NCBI GenBank assembly: GCA_964017045.1
Contig: OZ024802.1
Location: forward strand, 27,964,293-28,028,292
Origin: Omphiscola glabra
Taxonomy: Eukaryota > Mollusca > Gastropoda > Lymnaeidae
Length of the DNA: 64,000 bases
Direction of reading: 5' to 3'
Position 1 is the first letter of the stretch. The number at the start of each line of letters is the position of its first letter. A program made the position numbers and the translations under genes. This document shows positions 35,205 to 48,819 of this stretch, in pieces. The notes beneath the pieces are model-generated. The model made no database searches. It worked only from the letters and a program-made list of their open reading frames with translations, and had not been told where the DNA came from.

Positions 35205-35945
35205 CTGGTAGCCACTTATAGTCTCTTACATTTTATAAATTATGGTAGCCACTTATAGTCCCTTACATTTTATACATTCTGGTAGCCACTTAAAGTCTCT
35301 TACATTTTATAAATTCTGGTAGCCACTTTTAGTCTCTTACATTTTATAAATTCTGGTAGCCACTTTTAGTCTATTAGATTTTATAAATTCTGGTAGCCAC
35401 TTATAGTCTCTTACATTTTATAAATTCTGGAAGCCACTTATAGTCTCTTACATTTTACAAATTCTGGTAACCACTTAAAGTCTCTTACATTTTACAAATT
35501 CTGGTAGCCACTTAAAGTCTCTTACATTTTATAAATTCTGGTAGCCACTTAAAGTCTCTTACATTTTATAAATTCTGGTAGCCACTTATGGTCTCTTTCA
35601 TTTTATAAATTCTGATAGCCACTTATAGTCTCTTACATTTTATAAATTCTGGTAGCCACTTATACTCTCTTTCATTTTATAAATTCTGATAGCCACTTAA
35701 AGTCTCTTACATTTCATAAATTCTGGTAGCCACTTAAATTCTCTTACATTTCATAAATTCTGGTAGCCACTTAAATTCTCTTACATTTCATAAATTCTGG
35801 TAGCCACTTATAGTCTCTTACATTTTACAAATTCTGGTAACCACTTATAGTCTCTTACATTTCATAAATTCTGGTAGCCACTTAAATTCTCTTACATTTC
35901 ATAAATTCTGGTAGCCACTTAAATTCTCTTACATTTTATAAGAAC
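35205..35945. repeat. 37-bp tandem array, about 20 units
   Basis: Unit attctggtagccacttaaag plus tctcttacattttataa. Sub-variants (acttatagtc, acttaaattc) cluster in blocks. Confidence 0.95.
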
Positions 35946-35949
35946 GTTA

Positions 35950-37250
35950 ATTGTTATTTACTTTTTTTTTAAACGTCAAGATGAAGTACTGATAAAAAGA
36001 ATGTGAATTTAAAAAAAATTTGAAAAGTATGAGCAATTCGAAAAACATTCCATGCCCCCCCCCCCACGGGGGCATTTTTACCCTCCCAGGTGTTGATGAC
36101 GGCCCCATGTTTGTTTAAACAATGAAGGCCTCTAATTAAGTAAACTGAGAAAAAGAGCAACAGCTTTCCTTTGGGGCGTGAAAGTACTGGGCCATCTAAG
36201 CTGAACATCGACTCCTTGGGAGAGTGTCCTTTGACGGTGATTAAACTGTTTATTACAAGGGCTCTACAGATGCGTCAAATGGGGATGGATACAACGCACG
36301 ACAGCCTCCAACAATGACAGCATCTGAAAAAAATGACAGCATCTGGTCCTGACAGCATCTAATCAGTTTGACAATAAACTGTAAGGCGTTTCAGAAAAAG
36401 CGGCTCAGGACCTTGAATACGCCTTTGCATCATCACTTTGAACCAGGTGGGGTGGGGGGAGAGAGAGCAAAAACCATGGACCTAAATTGTTATAGGGTGT
36501 ACTTTTATTCGCCTACTAGCAATGCGGTGCACATGAAATTATACGTATTTTAAGAGATAAATTAGCATTGAAGATCAGTCTGGGGGGAGATTAGCTTAGA
36601 TCTATAAGTCTAGATAAATAAGCCCGTATAGAGCGGACCAGAAATGTAGAAAAACGTGTTGTTGGTTTTTTTTTTTTTTTTTAAATTTTGTTTTAACTTC
36701 TAATGTTGATATATAAATTTTACCAGGGATTCCCAAACTGGGGTGCTCACACTCTCAGGTGGTGGAGTTTGGCATTGCAGAGGGGGGGTGGTGACGGTGT
36801 GGTGCGAGGAAAGCTGATTATAAGAAAAACTGAAACGCTATTAAATTTATGTTATATATATATATTAATTACTTCATTAACATTTAACTATATGCAATAA
36901 TTATTAAGTTCATTTTCAAAGTTCAAGAGGTCACGTTGTTATACAAAAATATAATTTACAAAAATCAGTCCATTAAATTTTTTTTTTAATTGCTACTGTT
37001 ATAGAGGCTTACGATCGATTCGAAAAAAAGCCCTAGGGTGGGGTCCAGAATATTGAAAATGTTACGAAGCCTAGAGTTTATAGATTGAATTTTACACGCA
37101 CGGCCTACTAAAAGTTTTTTTTTTTTGTTGTGTTTTTATAGCGGACATTAATTCTATGTGACAGACGCACGAATGCCCGTGTTATCAACCAGCGGCCATA
37201 AATGTCTGTCTCGTCGGCAACTTCGGCCGACATTTACTGTCACACGACCA
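35950..37250. other. Unassigned DNA with a possible hAT terminus
   Basis: A short triplication of tgacagcatct lies at 36315-36362. At 36724 cagggattcccaaactgggg resembles a hAT left end without a partner. No exon is supported. Confidence 0.4.
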
Positions 37251-37252
37251 GG

Positions 37253-37437
37253 CTTCCACCCACCCACCAGGCTTCCACCCACCCACCAGGCTTCCACCCA
37301 CCCACCAGGCTTCCACCCACCCACCAGGCTTCCACCCACCCACCAGGCTTCCACCCACCCACCAGGCTTCCACCCACCCACCAGGCTTCCACCCACCCAC
37401 CAGGCTTCCACCCACCCACCAGGCTTCCACCCACCCC
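37253..37437. repeat. 18-bp tandem array, about ten nearly perfect units
   Basis: Unit ccaccaggcttccaccca, almost without variation, so it is recent. All six frames around it are open and give Pro/His or Trp/Gly/Val repeats. The flanks (to 37160 and 37600) also stay open on both strands, but I recognise no domain. Confidence 0.95.
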
Positions 37438-37449
37438 ACAGTGGCGCCC

Positions 37450-39590
37450 TCTTGGTGAGCCTGACACACATTAAGCGACGCACTATTCTAACTGCGCTCC
37501 CGCGCCGATTTAAACTAAGGTGTAAATCGTCATGTCGCCAACAAAATTCATGGAGGGAAAGACAGCACATACATAATTTTCTCCCAAATGGTTTCCCGTT
37601 GTCGCTATAAAAGGTCTTTAAAAAGGTCTTTTAATTTTATAAATGAGAAATAAAAAAAAAAAATTATTGGGTAAATAAAATAGAAACGATAACATTCTTT
37701 GTTAGAAAAGTAGACGTTAACACGCAATCACTAGGCGTACGGAGAAAGAATGGGGGGGGGGCATACCTTAGTCAAGTGTATATATGTTGTATGACAAAAA
37801 TTTAATTCTGTTTCTTTGATATGATTTCATTGGGGGGAAAGGGGGGGGGCAAAGGATAGCCCCGTGCTTCCAATTCTCTGGCTACTCCACTGAATCGATA
37901 ATAGGTAACATGATTATAACACTGTAGGGGTAAAACAAACAAACAAACAGCCAAAAAGGCAACTTTTAATTAGTGCCTTGAGTTATAGGTCTGTTATTGG
38001 TGCGCTGGTTCCAACAATTGTAAAAATCTCTTGTTTTTGTTTAAGACCTAGCTGAATTTAGATTTATTTTTTTATTTTTTTTACTCTCTGTAAGCCTTAT
38101 TAGGGCAATTTAGTTGAATCGGGATTTCATGGGGGGGGGGGGGGGGGAGTGGAAACAACATTATTTAACATGGGAAACGTATGTGTTTAAATGACCAACA
38201 TTTGACTATTTTATTTTTATATTTCTCATTGTGAACAAACATTTTTCAGTTAAAGGAACAAGATCGAATCCGCTCGCCTGTATTAACTAATTATCTCCAG
38301 AATATTTCGATGGAAAAAACATGAAAGTTTTTGGAAATTCATTTATTTATTTTTAGTTTTAATTTTTTTTTTTAATCAATTCGTCAATTCCCAAGATAAA
38401 AGAACAATATAAAGCAAGCAAATTTAGCTTTAGAAAAAATACCATTTATAAAAAAAAAAATCATATAGTGATTTGTGTAGACATGAAATTGATTCTCTCT
38501 CCACCCCCCCACCCCCCATCCCACAAACCGGTTTACAAAGTGGCTACACGGGTAGCTTTGATTTTCATATCGTTTGGGCTAGTAGAGGCCCACGTGAAAG
38601 CTTGGCGGGCAAAGACGGCGGCCTTCGTTGGGGAAATATTGCTGTCCCAAAAAAATTAAGCCTTAGTAACACAACATCAAATGCATATAAATATGGGATT
38701 GCCTGGTAAATATACATATATATATATAGGCTTACCTGTTATATATATAAAATATAGGCTTGCCTGAACCAATAAATATAAATATAGGTTTGCCTGGTAC
38801 AAATATATATAAATTTGGGCTTGCCTGGTACAAATACATATAAATTTAGGTTTCCCTGGTAAATATATACATTTACATTGCCAAGTTTTAAAATACTTGG
38901 AGCAAAACATTCGATGCAGCTCCAACATGGACTCATCACAAAGGATTCCTTTTCAACGGCAGCCATATCCGGAGATGGATGAAATGCACAAATAGTGAAG
39001 ATTTCTGTTGGACGCCTACTTGGCGTTTGTCCTGTAAGGTCACACCCTAAGGCGTCAATGGGGAAACAACTTCATGTGTGTACAATTGTTATACAAAGTC
39101 TCCAACAGATGTGTTCTTTTAATAATTAAAAGTAATGCTTCATTCATTAAAATGGTATGTGCACATCTCAAAAACTACACCTGGTGTGGAAAAACTGGAA
39201 CAAATTTTTTTTTGTTGAAACAGTGGGTAAAATATCCTTAGAAACAAGTCTAATATTTGAGCCAATAATTTTATGTTGGTCTGTGTAATCTATACAGGTT
39301 ATACATAAAGGAAATCTGTTTTTGGAGATGGGTGTCGATAAGTAAAAAGGTCGATTTCTGAAAGGGTGAGCAATGAGTCTCCAGACCATGGCTCAAAAAT
39401 AAATTTAATGCTAATAGTCTATCTCTTAGAAAAATATGCAATGGCTACCAGGGATGCTCTTGCGAAGGTAGCCTTTCTACCCTGGTGTCTAAAGAATATT
39501 TTAGGTTATGTGAAACCTACAGACGGACTAATCCTGAAGCTAAAGTTAAAGGGAAAAAAAACGTTAAAAAAAAACAGACGTAGCTCTACT
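37450..39590. other. Unassigned DNA with homopolymers and a small degenerate repeat
   Basis: Runs of G at 37752-37760, 37843-37850 and 38131-38147. At 38720-38870 an approximately 30-50 bp repeat (taggcttacctg, taaatataggtttgcctgg) occurs four to five times. No gene is supported. Confidence 0.45.
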
Positions 39591-39594
39591 TGCG

Positions 39595-39830
39595 GCTTTA
39601 AACAATAGAAGTAGCCTTACTTGCGATTTCAACCAATAGACGTAGCACTACTTGCGGTTTTAAGCAATAGACTTAGCCCTACTTGCGGCTTTAAACTAAA
39701 AGACGTAACTCTACTTGCGGTTTCAACCAATAGACGTAGCTCTACTGGCGGCTTCAACCAATAGATGTAGCCTTACTTGTGGCTTTAAGCAATAGACGTA
39801 GGTCTACTTGCGGTTTTGACCAAAGATACA
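39595..39830. repeat. 31-bp tandem array, about eight units
   Basis: Unit caatagacgtagctctactt plus gcggctttaaa, moderately diverged. Confidence 0.85.
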
Positions 39831-39894
39831 AGCTAACGTGGTAGGCTCCGGCCATGGTCGTGGGCAAGAACACATTGCGAGCCCCTATTTAATT

Positions 39895-41335
39895 AATTAA
39901 TGATATTATTATTATTATTATTGCGTGGTTTTCTATAGCACAGTACCCCAGCCTAGGGCTAGAATCACTGCACTTCACGTAAAAATTAGCAATTACAGAA
40001 GCGTGTACATTAACAAACAAAAATTGGTGAAAAACTTGACCTCACCACCCAAGTAATATCTACCCGTGCCCAGCCATGGACAGCACCCAGCAGAATCGAG
40101 CATTGTTTATCCGTCAGAGGGGGGTGAGAATGAGACGGTATAGAGCAGTTTAAAGAGATGGGTCTTTAGGGAAGTTTTGAAAGCTGTGATGGTCAGTATA
40201 TTGCTAATGTGTAATGGGAGAGAATCTCATCGTTTTGGGGAACAGAAAAATAAATATCGTTCACCATATGTTTTAGTGTGTGTTATGAGAACAGAAAATA
40301 ATACGCATGTCTGCAGAGGAACGAAGCTTTCAAAATGGTGAATAGTAATAAAGAATTTCAGAAAGATAGGAATGGAAGGAACCAGATAAAAAGTTGTGAC
40401 AAGGAACAGCCTTCTTGTAATCAATGCGTGCCTGTATGGGGAGCCAATGAAGTGAGTGAAGTGCCTGTATGGGGAGCCAATGAAGTGATTGAAGTTCCTG
40501 TATGGGGAGCCAATGAAGTGAGTGAAGTGCCTGTATGGGGAGCCAAGGAAGTGAGTGAAGTGCCTGTATGGGGAGCCAATGAAGTGAGTGAAGTGCCTGT
40601 ATGGGGAGCCAATGAAGTGAGTGAAGTGCCTGTATGGGGAGCCAATGAAGTGAGTGAAGTGCCTGTATGGGGAGCCAATGAAGTGAGTGAAGTGCCTGTA
40701 TGGGGAGCCAATGAAGTGAGTGAAGTGCCTGTATGGGGAGCCAATGAAACAAGTGTGACGTGCCTGTATGGGGAGCCAATGAAGTGGGTGAAGTGCCTGT
40801 ATGGGGAGCCAATGAAGTGAGTGACGTGCCTGTATGGGGAGCCAATGAAGTGGGTGAAGTGCCTGTATGGGGAGCCAATGAAGTGAGTGAAGTGCCTGTA
40901 TGGGGAGCCAATGAAGTGAGTGACGTGCCTGTATGGGGAGCCAATGAAGTGGGTGAAGTGCCTGTATGGGGAGCCAATGAAGTGAGTGAAGTGCCTGTAT
41001 GGGGAGCCAATGAAGTGAGTGAAGTGGTGGGGTGACGTGATGACATTTTTTTTTTTGGCTTCAGAACTAACCTAGCAGCTGAGTTTTGAACTTTGTACAG
41101 TTTTTCTATGAAATGTTTTGGTGAGCCTGACAGAAGAGAGTTACAACAGTGGAGACGAGAGAGAACTTCGAGCACAGACTAGTGTTTTTTGTTGCGCTAA
41201 CTGTGAAGTAGTGGCGGATTGCGCTGATCTAACGAATAGCGGTGTACGCAGAGCGGCGGTTGTGAGACACACGATTATTGAGAGACGTGTTGTCAGAAAG
41301 AATGTAACCAAGAGTCCTAGCAGAGGATTATAACT
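39895..41335 (-). mobile_element. Degenerate LINE copy with an internal 33-bp expansion
   Basis: Read on -, the order is GYILSDNTSL and AIRHYFTVSATK (41335-41180, frameshifted), LSRLHCCNSLLSGSPKHF with KVQNSAARLV (41170-41065), then about 18 tandem copies of the LHSLHWLPIQA segment. RIDYK and CHNFLSGS follow, then a degraded end with LPLHISNILTITAFKTSLKT and THLFKLL and an (AAT)n tail at 39895-39920. This is a CR1/L2-like reverse transcriptase C-terminal half and 3' UTR. Several frameshifts and stops make it a fossil. Confidence 0.85.
40430..41032 (-). repeat. 33-bp array derived from the LINE LHWLPIQA coding segment
   Basis: Unit gtgcctgtatggggagccaa plus tgaagtgagtgaa, about 18 copies. On - each unit encodes 11 residues (LHSLHWLPIQA or, in another frame, APHTGTSLTSL). 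The segment LHWLPIQARIDY is present once in a normal LINE, so the array grew from coding sequence. Confidence 0.93.
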
Positions 41336-41624
41336 CCATATCGGAGCTACCTATAACATGAGCATACATACACGTTATTTTTGTTGACGGTTTTGGCGCC
41401 CCCTTGAAGTATGCGCCAGCGCGCTATTTCTTTTGGTTTTCTAAAACTATTGGTGAAGTATATCTGCGGTTTAAAATGGGTGCGCATTTAGAATATATAT
41501 ATATATATATATATAGTTCAGGGGCGTGAAAACAATGTTCCGTTGCGAGCATTGGGGGAAGTGGGTGGAGCACCAATTGGGAATCGTTAAAAGTCTGTTA
41601 AATGTAGGCGTGCTGTGTTATATC

Positions 41625-41868
41625 TTCACTTAACACTATTACATTGCACACTATACATTAGCACTATTACATTTAACACTATTACCTTAAACACTATTAC
41701 CTTTAACATTGTTACATTCAACACTATTACATTTAACACTATTACCTTAACCACTATTACCTTTAACATTATTACATTCAACACTATTACATTTAACACT
41801 ATTACCTTAAATAATATTACATTTAACACTATTACCTTAAACACTGTTACATTTAACACCATTAAATT
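41625..41868. repeat. 15-bp tandem array
   Basis: Unit acactattacattta with variant acactattacctta, about 16 copies. Confidence 0.9.
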
Positions 41869-41869
41869 T

Positions 41870-44800
41870 TATTGTGTGGCTTACACATCTATGCTAACTA
41901 CTGTTTCTTGAATATGTTTGGGGAATGTAGAACGGGAAGGTTGAGGGTCGAGGGAACGTTAGGGATTAGTTTATGTTGCCAGTGGGTGTGGGGGAAGGCG
42001 GAGGTCGGAAAGAAAAAAAAAATTGAGAGCCACTGCTCTAACGCAGATTTTATTATTCAGCCAAAGTTCTCCCAGCCAGGACATCGGTGTGCAGGTCATC
42101 GCATTCTCACCCCAAGCCAGTACGCGATTGAAAGTTAGTTGTAAAATGTCATAAAAACAAAACTTAATACTTAATTATTCAACTTAACTTTTGATTACTG
42201 AACTTTTCGGTAATATTTAAAAAAAATATTTTTAAGAAGATCAGTACTAACATCTGCTATCGATGTATATAAAAGTTTTCAGTAAAAAAAATTAACATTT
42301 TAGAGAACAGCACTCCCCCCCCCCCCCCCGCCTCTATAGCTTTTCCTACATTGTTTCCCCAAAAGTTGTTGCTACACAAGAGCACCACATAAGGTTTAAT
42401 GTCGCAAATCCCGTCTTCCAGGTAATCTTAAAATTGCCCCCCTTCCCCCCCCCCCTTATATTTTTTTTGAGCAACGTACTCCCAAACATGTTAGAACATT
42501 GATCTAATATTGGTATGCAGTGGCGTAGCTACTGTAAGTGCCATTCGGGACAGGGAAAGAGTTCCGACGCCCCCTTTTCTTGAACTAAATGTTCCATTTG
42601 GCAGATATTATCGCGGTCCCCCCCCCCCCTCCACATATTAATAAAATAAGTACCACCTATTTACACTACCTAACATTGTCCAACAGATACGCCTGTGAAA
42701 AATTATCTTGCAATATGAATAATATATTCTGAGCATTTCATATCAAAACATTCCGACACTCACACCCTCTCTGTATACGCCTCTGAAAATAGTTTGACCG
42801 CACTCACTCTAATGATTTGAACTCACTCATTTAGCTGCTCGTGATCCTTTAAGCTGATATCTCCCTGAGAGTACATAGTCTTAATAGGGAAAGGTAAGGG
42901 GCGGTGCGTAATACAAACATTCAATGAAATAATATCTCCAAGAAATCAACACACACACATTGCCTTTCCACTAACCGCGACACGTAAATCATGATTTCAA
43001 CACTACACTGCACACACACGTATCCACTAACTGTGACACGTAAAATGGCTTCCAAATCCTTTAGTGCTGTCTCACTGGCGTTCAAACAGAGCAGGGCCAC
43101 CTCTTCCATTGACAAATGCTATAGTCGTCGTCTATCATGGCTCGTAAGGCGAGAACGTAGATCCAATGACGTGGCACACATAACGAAGAGCCGATTGACC
43201 TGGCATAGATCGCCTTTTGGTACATGGGCATGTCTCGGTGTGACGTGGTCGATATTACTGGGACAGAGGAGCGGGCAAGGAGTAAAAGTGACTTGGTTTT
43301 TATGCGCGTGTGTGTGTGGGGGGGGGGGGCGATGTGGATATAAGAAATAAATCAGGATAAGGTATGATCAGTGATGCGACGAATGACCGGGATAACAGGG
43401 TGACATGGGGACTGGATATCATTGTGACTGGTAGACATGGTGACTGGTAACATTGTGACTGGTAGACATAGTTACTGGTAACATTGTGACGGGATGAACT
43501 GACAGTTTGATGACTCTATGTCATGTGACAGGGTGAAAGGGACCATACCGTTTCGTAATGAAATAATTCTTTATATATATATATTACTTTGCTTTTACTT
43601 TGCCTCCTGTGACATCATGTTTATCATGAGAACCATTGCTCGCGTTGTAAATTAATTCATTAGTTGAGAAATGTTTCCAGCAATGTCAATCCTATAGACC
43701 CCAATGACCACGGAGCCCCCATTGCCCGCATTCAACTGGCTAATGGCGAACCACGGCGATGGCTCTGATGTATATTCCTACGTGTAATGGCTAGCGTGTC
43801 CATTTACGATAGATACACTGATCTTCTTCAACAGCGTCCATGGCGCGAACCCCCCCCCCCCCCATTTTCCCAAGTTTAAGTCTTTTCAAATACAATGAGC
43901 TCTTCAATAATCTGACCCTTTCGCGTAAAACCGTGTGAGGACATCTGCTCTAGAATGTATGTTAACCACCCTTTTAAAAAAATATTTCAGGCAAATATTA
44001 ACATTAATACACACCCTTTTTAAGCACACATTTTTTAAAGAAACATTTTTTTTAAAGTATAATTTTTTTTTTTTAAAAGAACTATCGCAATGAAAAATAG
44101 TTAAATAAACTTAACACGTGGTAATAAACTGTGAGGAATTGTTCATCTTTAAATCAACCAACACCACGTGTCGGAACACAATAACAAAATTCGCGAATTC
44201 TTGTAATGGTTCAGATCTAGTCCAGCCCCCACCAACCCCCGTCTCCGGATACAATAGACGCGCAATCTAGTTTTAGCTTATCGAATATCCACTTCCATAT
44301 CCACCCTTCATCCCTGGCATATGTCATCTCTAACACCCTCCGTAAGCTCCAAATCGATACAGGATCGTTATTGTGTTCTTCCCTGATCTACCGATTCCCT
44401 TACTTTCATGCGTAAATGAGAAATTGCCGAACACTGGATACCTCAGTTCGTGTGGTTTGTATTAACATTTAGGGTCGGTTCACACGATCAAATTTCGCGT
44501 CAAATTGTTGTATGAACGCACTATTTTGTGCGCGGTTTCTTTTTGTGGGGAATTTGATCAAATAGTAATTTGAAAGTTGTGACAAGGCTTCATACGCGAA
44601 TTCCATCAAATGCTGGATGGAAAATTTTGATCGTGTGAACAGACCCTGAAACTTATTTTAATTTTAACCTACGTAAAATAATAAAAAAAATAATAAAGTA
44701 ACAAAAGTAAACGTGTATGACCTGCATGTTTAACTGTATAGATCAGTGGTCGGCTAATCACGGCTCGCGGGCCGCATGCGGCTATTTCTAGACAAAAGAG

Positions 44801-45114
44801 CACGCAAATGGAGAAGCATGACAAAAAATTAAACAGACAATAATAATTGTTGCAACGCAATAATGCAATAATAGTTATTGCAACGCAGTAGATGTTTGTT
44901 TTGTGCAAGCTGTGCAGCTATCGGATTAATCAATTCCCAAAAGTTTGAATCGTTAAGGGCTGGCGCTCGGAAGACCTTGAAACTTCTTCAATATGGATAA
45001 TTTTTTATAAAAAAATCCTGTTACTTCAGCCTCCGGTTAAGCTGACGAGATGTTCACCATGGCCAGATCTTAAATAGGTGTCACAACGTCTACATTTTAC
45101 TAAAGCGAATGCCA

Positions 45115-45153
<39 letters not shown>

Positions 45154-47055
45154 AACATCCACAATGGGCCAAATCAGTCATCTCTTGAACAGATGCGATA
45201 GATACAAAAAAGTATTCGTTGGAACAATATTGAAATGAATTTTCACAAGTACAATTTAATTTTTTAAAACTAATTTTTTTTTTTTTAGTATGGTAACCCC
45301 TTTATATCAGATGATGTTTTAAAGAGATCCATTAAAATTTAATTATATTTTATCGACCCAGAGATTTAGAGATGTAACGAGATTAGAGGTTAATGTAAAC
45401 CCATAAAAAGTGGAGATGAAACTGTGTACGAAATTTCAGCCGTTTAAGTAGGTTTTCAAGAACCCTGAGAAATTAGGGCTCAAAGAAACCACGACAAAAC
45501 AAACTAAATCTTACTTATACCAATTTACATTAAAAAAAGGTTTTTTTTTTTAATGGCGCTGCTCAGTGAGTCATTTTGGCGTGGCGGTGTCAATTTAACA
45601 AACATTTGGTGCGTTGGAACTCGGTATAAACTAATTTCCGTGAAGCATCCTGCGTGCACTACCATAAATCAAGGGAAATTGAAAAGAAAGGAAATCACCG
45701 GAATTTATGGGTTTAGTACTTTATTTGATACTCCCCTGTCTCGTGGTGTACTCTCTAAACAAGATCAAATCTATTTCCAACTTTACGTCAAATCCGACTT
45801 TTAAATTCGTTAAATATGTCCATACTAGATATAGCCCGCCAAACATTGGTGCCAACAATCCGTGAACTTCTCATCTCCTAAAGTTATTTGAAAAGACATG
45901 AACTCGAGTAACGCACATTTTTAAGAATCCCTATTTTTACTACACCACTTAACCCCCCCCCCCCCATGATACGTCACTGCACACTTTTTATTTCACTCCC
46001 ATGAACTGTATTAATATTCTGATGTCCCAACCACTTTTGAACCGAATATTTATTACACCATATTTAAATTGAGACGATTTCATTTTCGGCAAAAGAAAAG
46101 AAAATATTACGCAACAAACGCAGGTGAGTGTTTTAAAACAAAAAATCATTTAGCGTTTTTATATGAAATTATATTTTGCACGCCATCGAGAAATGTAAGC
46201 AGACACACCACACGCAAAATAGATAGAATAGATTATTTAAAAGGCACTTGCCATCAATCTTCAACAAATATTCCTATGTGAGTGAATAGCATATTTCTGA
46301 TTCTCGCCATCTGACAATTTAGAGGCGCGTGTATCTGGAATGTTCCACACTGTGTCTTCTTTTGTAACAGCCATAAAGTGCATCATTTTTGTTGAAGGAC
46401 CGTCAGCTATATATTCCTTTAGATCCGCGACCAGCCATGAAGCAATATGTCAGCTACGCCCTTTCTACCAGGAATAGCCCCCCCCCTCTCCCCCACCAGT
46501 AACCTGATGTTGGTTTGGGCAACAGTACAGCTGCTCTAAATCAGGTTTTTAAACACATTGTACCTGGATAACTTAGGTAAATTAGATGTAAAGTTAAACG
46601 CCATTAACTTGATTTAAGTCATTTAACAATATATTAGCATATTATAGTTGGAGAAATATTCACCCCGCCCCCCCCCCCCCCCCCCCCGCCCAACTCACTC
46701 GCAACCGTCTTGATGGCAGATGAACTCACAAAAATAAAGTATTTTGATGTAGCTCTTTGTTGTAAAAGATCTGTGTCGGAGACGGAAATTGTTAATTGTA
46801 TTCACAATATCTGTCTAGATAGCATTAGAGAGGGAGAGAGGATGGAGAGAGGGAGAGGAGAAAAGGAGAGGGGAGAGAGAGAGGGGAGAGAGAGAGGGAA
46901 GAGAGAGAAAGAGGGATGAGAGAGAATATTTACACATAATGTCATAGGAAAGAAAAGCTATATGTTTACATAAGTAAGTGTTCCCAAATGTCGCATGACA
47001 GGATGGAAAATAATTTTATTTGTTATAATAACAACACATATACTTTTATATATAT
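41870..47055. other. Long stretch without a supported gene
   Basis: Contents: C-runs at 42316-42330, 42444-42456, 43850-43863, 45953-45966 and 46667-46687; a possible 177-base MITE at 42520-42696 (cagtggcgtagctac to gatacgcctgtg); a short duplication of ccactaac-gacacgtaaa at 42969 and 43023; gactggtaacattgtgactg repeats at 43430-43490; a hAT-like solo end at 44727 (cagtggtcggctaatcac); (TA)n at 45121-45152; and a GA-rich tract at 46805-46925. Short frames at 43018-43115 (-) and 45553-45804 (+) have no recognised domain. Confidence 0.5.
44471..44647. mobile_element. MITE with inverted ends agggtc-gttcacacgatcaa
   Basis: The left end agggtcggttcacacgatca and the right end tgatcgtgtgaacagaccct are inverted copies, and the element is 177 bases long. 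No clear target-site duplication is seen. A 5'-deleted copy lies at 867-958. Confidence 0.8.
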
Positions 47056-47059
47056 ATTT

Positions 47060-48150
47060 GAGCAGAATGGGCAATGTAGCATCATAACATCACAAAATAT
47101 AACATCATAACATCACACTAGTAACATAACATCACAATCGTAACATTATAACACCACAAATGTACTATCATAACAGCACAACTGTAACATCATAAAATCA
47201 CAAATGTAACATAATAACATCACATTTGAAACGTCATAACATCACAATTATAACATCATAACATCACAATTGTATCATCATAACATCAAAATAGTAACAT
47301 AACATCACAATTACAACATCATAACATCACAATTATAACATCATAACATCACAATTGTAACATCATAACATCACACGTGTAACATCATAACATCCCAAAT
47401 GTAACATCATAACATGACAATTATAACATCATAACATCACAATTATAACATCATAACATCACAATTATAACGTCATAACATCACAATTGTAACAACATAA
47501 CATGACAAATGTGACATCATAGCATCACACTTGTAACATTATAACATCCCAAATGTAACATCATAATTATAACATCATAACATCACAATTATAACATCAT
47601 AACATTAAACTTATAACATCATAACCTTACAATTGTAACATCATAACATCTCAAATGTAACATCATAACATCACACGTGTAACATCATAGCATCCCAAAT
47701 GTAACATCATAACATGACAATTATTACATGATAACATTACAATTATAACATCATAACATCGCAATTATGACATCATTACATCAGAAATTTAACATCATAA
47801 CATTATAATTAAAACATCATAACATCGCCATTGTAACATCATACCATCACAATTGTAACATCATAACATCACAACTGCAGCATCATAACATCACAATTGT
47901 AACTTAATAACATCACAATGGTAATATCATAACATCACAATTGTAACATCATTACATCACAAATGTGACATCATAGCATCACACTTGTAACATTATAACA
48001 TCACAAATGTAACATTATAATACTACAAATGTACTATCATAACAGCACAACTGTAACATCATAACATCACAATTGTAACATCATAACATCACAATTGTAA
48101 CATCATAACATCACAATTTTAACATCATGGTATCATATCTTTAACAAAAT
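47060..48150. repeat. 22-bp tandem array, about 50 units
   Basis: Unit aacatcataacatcacaatt plus gt. Variants with ccaaatgt and cacttgt are intermixed. It spans about 1.1 kb, and stops in all frames exclude coding. Confidence 0.95.
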
Positions 48151-48819
48151 AATATCACAATATTGGCTTCATTGACTGTTACGTCAGAGTTCAAAAGGCA
48201 AAATTCATGTCAACAATGGAATTTTTTTTTTTATATAAATAACGTATTTATGTTTCTATCCTTCACTGTGCTGAACATGGTTCGTACAACAATATTTTTA
48301 AAACAAAACCTTATCACAACTTTTCCTTATAAATTCAGTTCTTATGTGTTTTTCTTTTAAATTGTGTTTCATATAACCATAACACATAGTGAAAGAATTG
48401 GTACACAGTTCCGGTTTAAGCATTTCGGGAGCAAAGGTCATATAATAATATTTTTTTCTTAAATATACATAATTGCGGTTGATGAATTGTGACCAAACGC
48501 TAACAGTCTCGGACAATTTTGTGATGTGAAGTGAACATTCACATTGGATTGAAAGTAAGAGAAACTGTATGCTGGTGTATGCTGCTGTTCTGAAGTCATG
48601 TTAATTCACTTTTTATTTTAAAATCCAAATTTCATAAAACATGCAATTAATAATAGTCAACTAAAATATTAATTTTTTCTACTGACTGAAAAGCTATCTA
48701 ACAGAAGAACAAGGTCAACCCGTGCCTACATCGCATCTTGTTACAAGGATACACAATTTAATGGGATGATCTCAGTGTGGTTTTAGATGAGACAAAACCA
48801 CGATAGGCAAACTGACTCA

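Noticed and set aside
39366..39608. 80-codon + frame next to the 31-bp array
   Set aside because: No domain and its end lies in simple A-rich and repeat sequence; possibly an element relic but not supportable.
42991..43350. + frame and an exon-like - frame (MEEVALLCLNASETALKDLE)
   Set aside because: The - frame looks somewhat protein-like but has no convincing acceptor, no partner exon and no family; it is too weak to call.
45553..45804. 83-codon + frame
   Set aside because: No recognised domain and no splice or promoter context.
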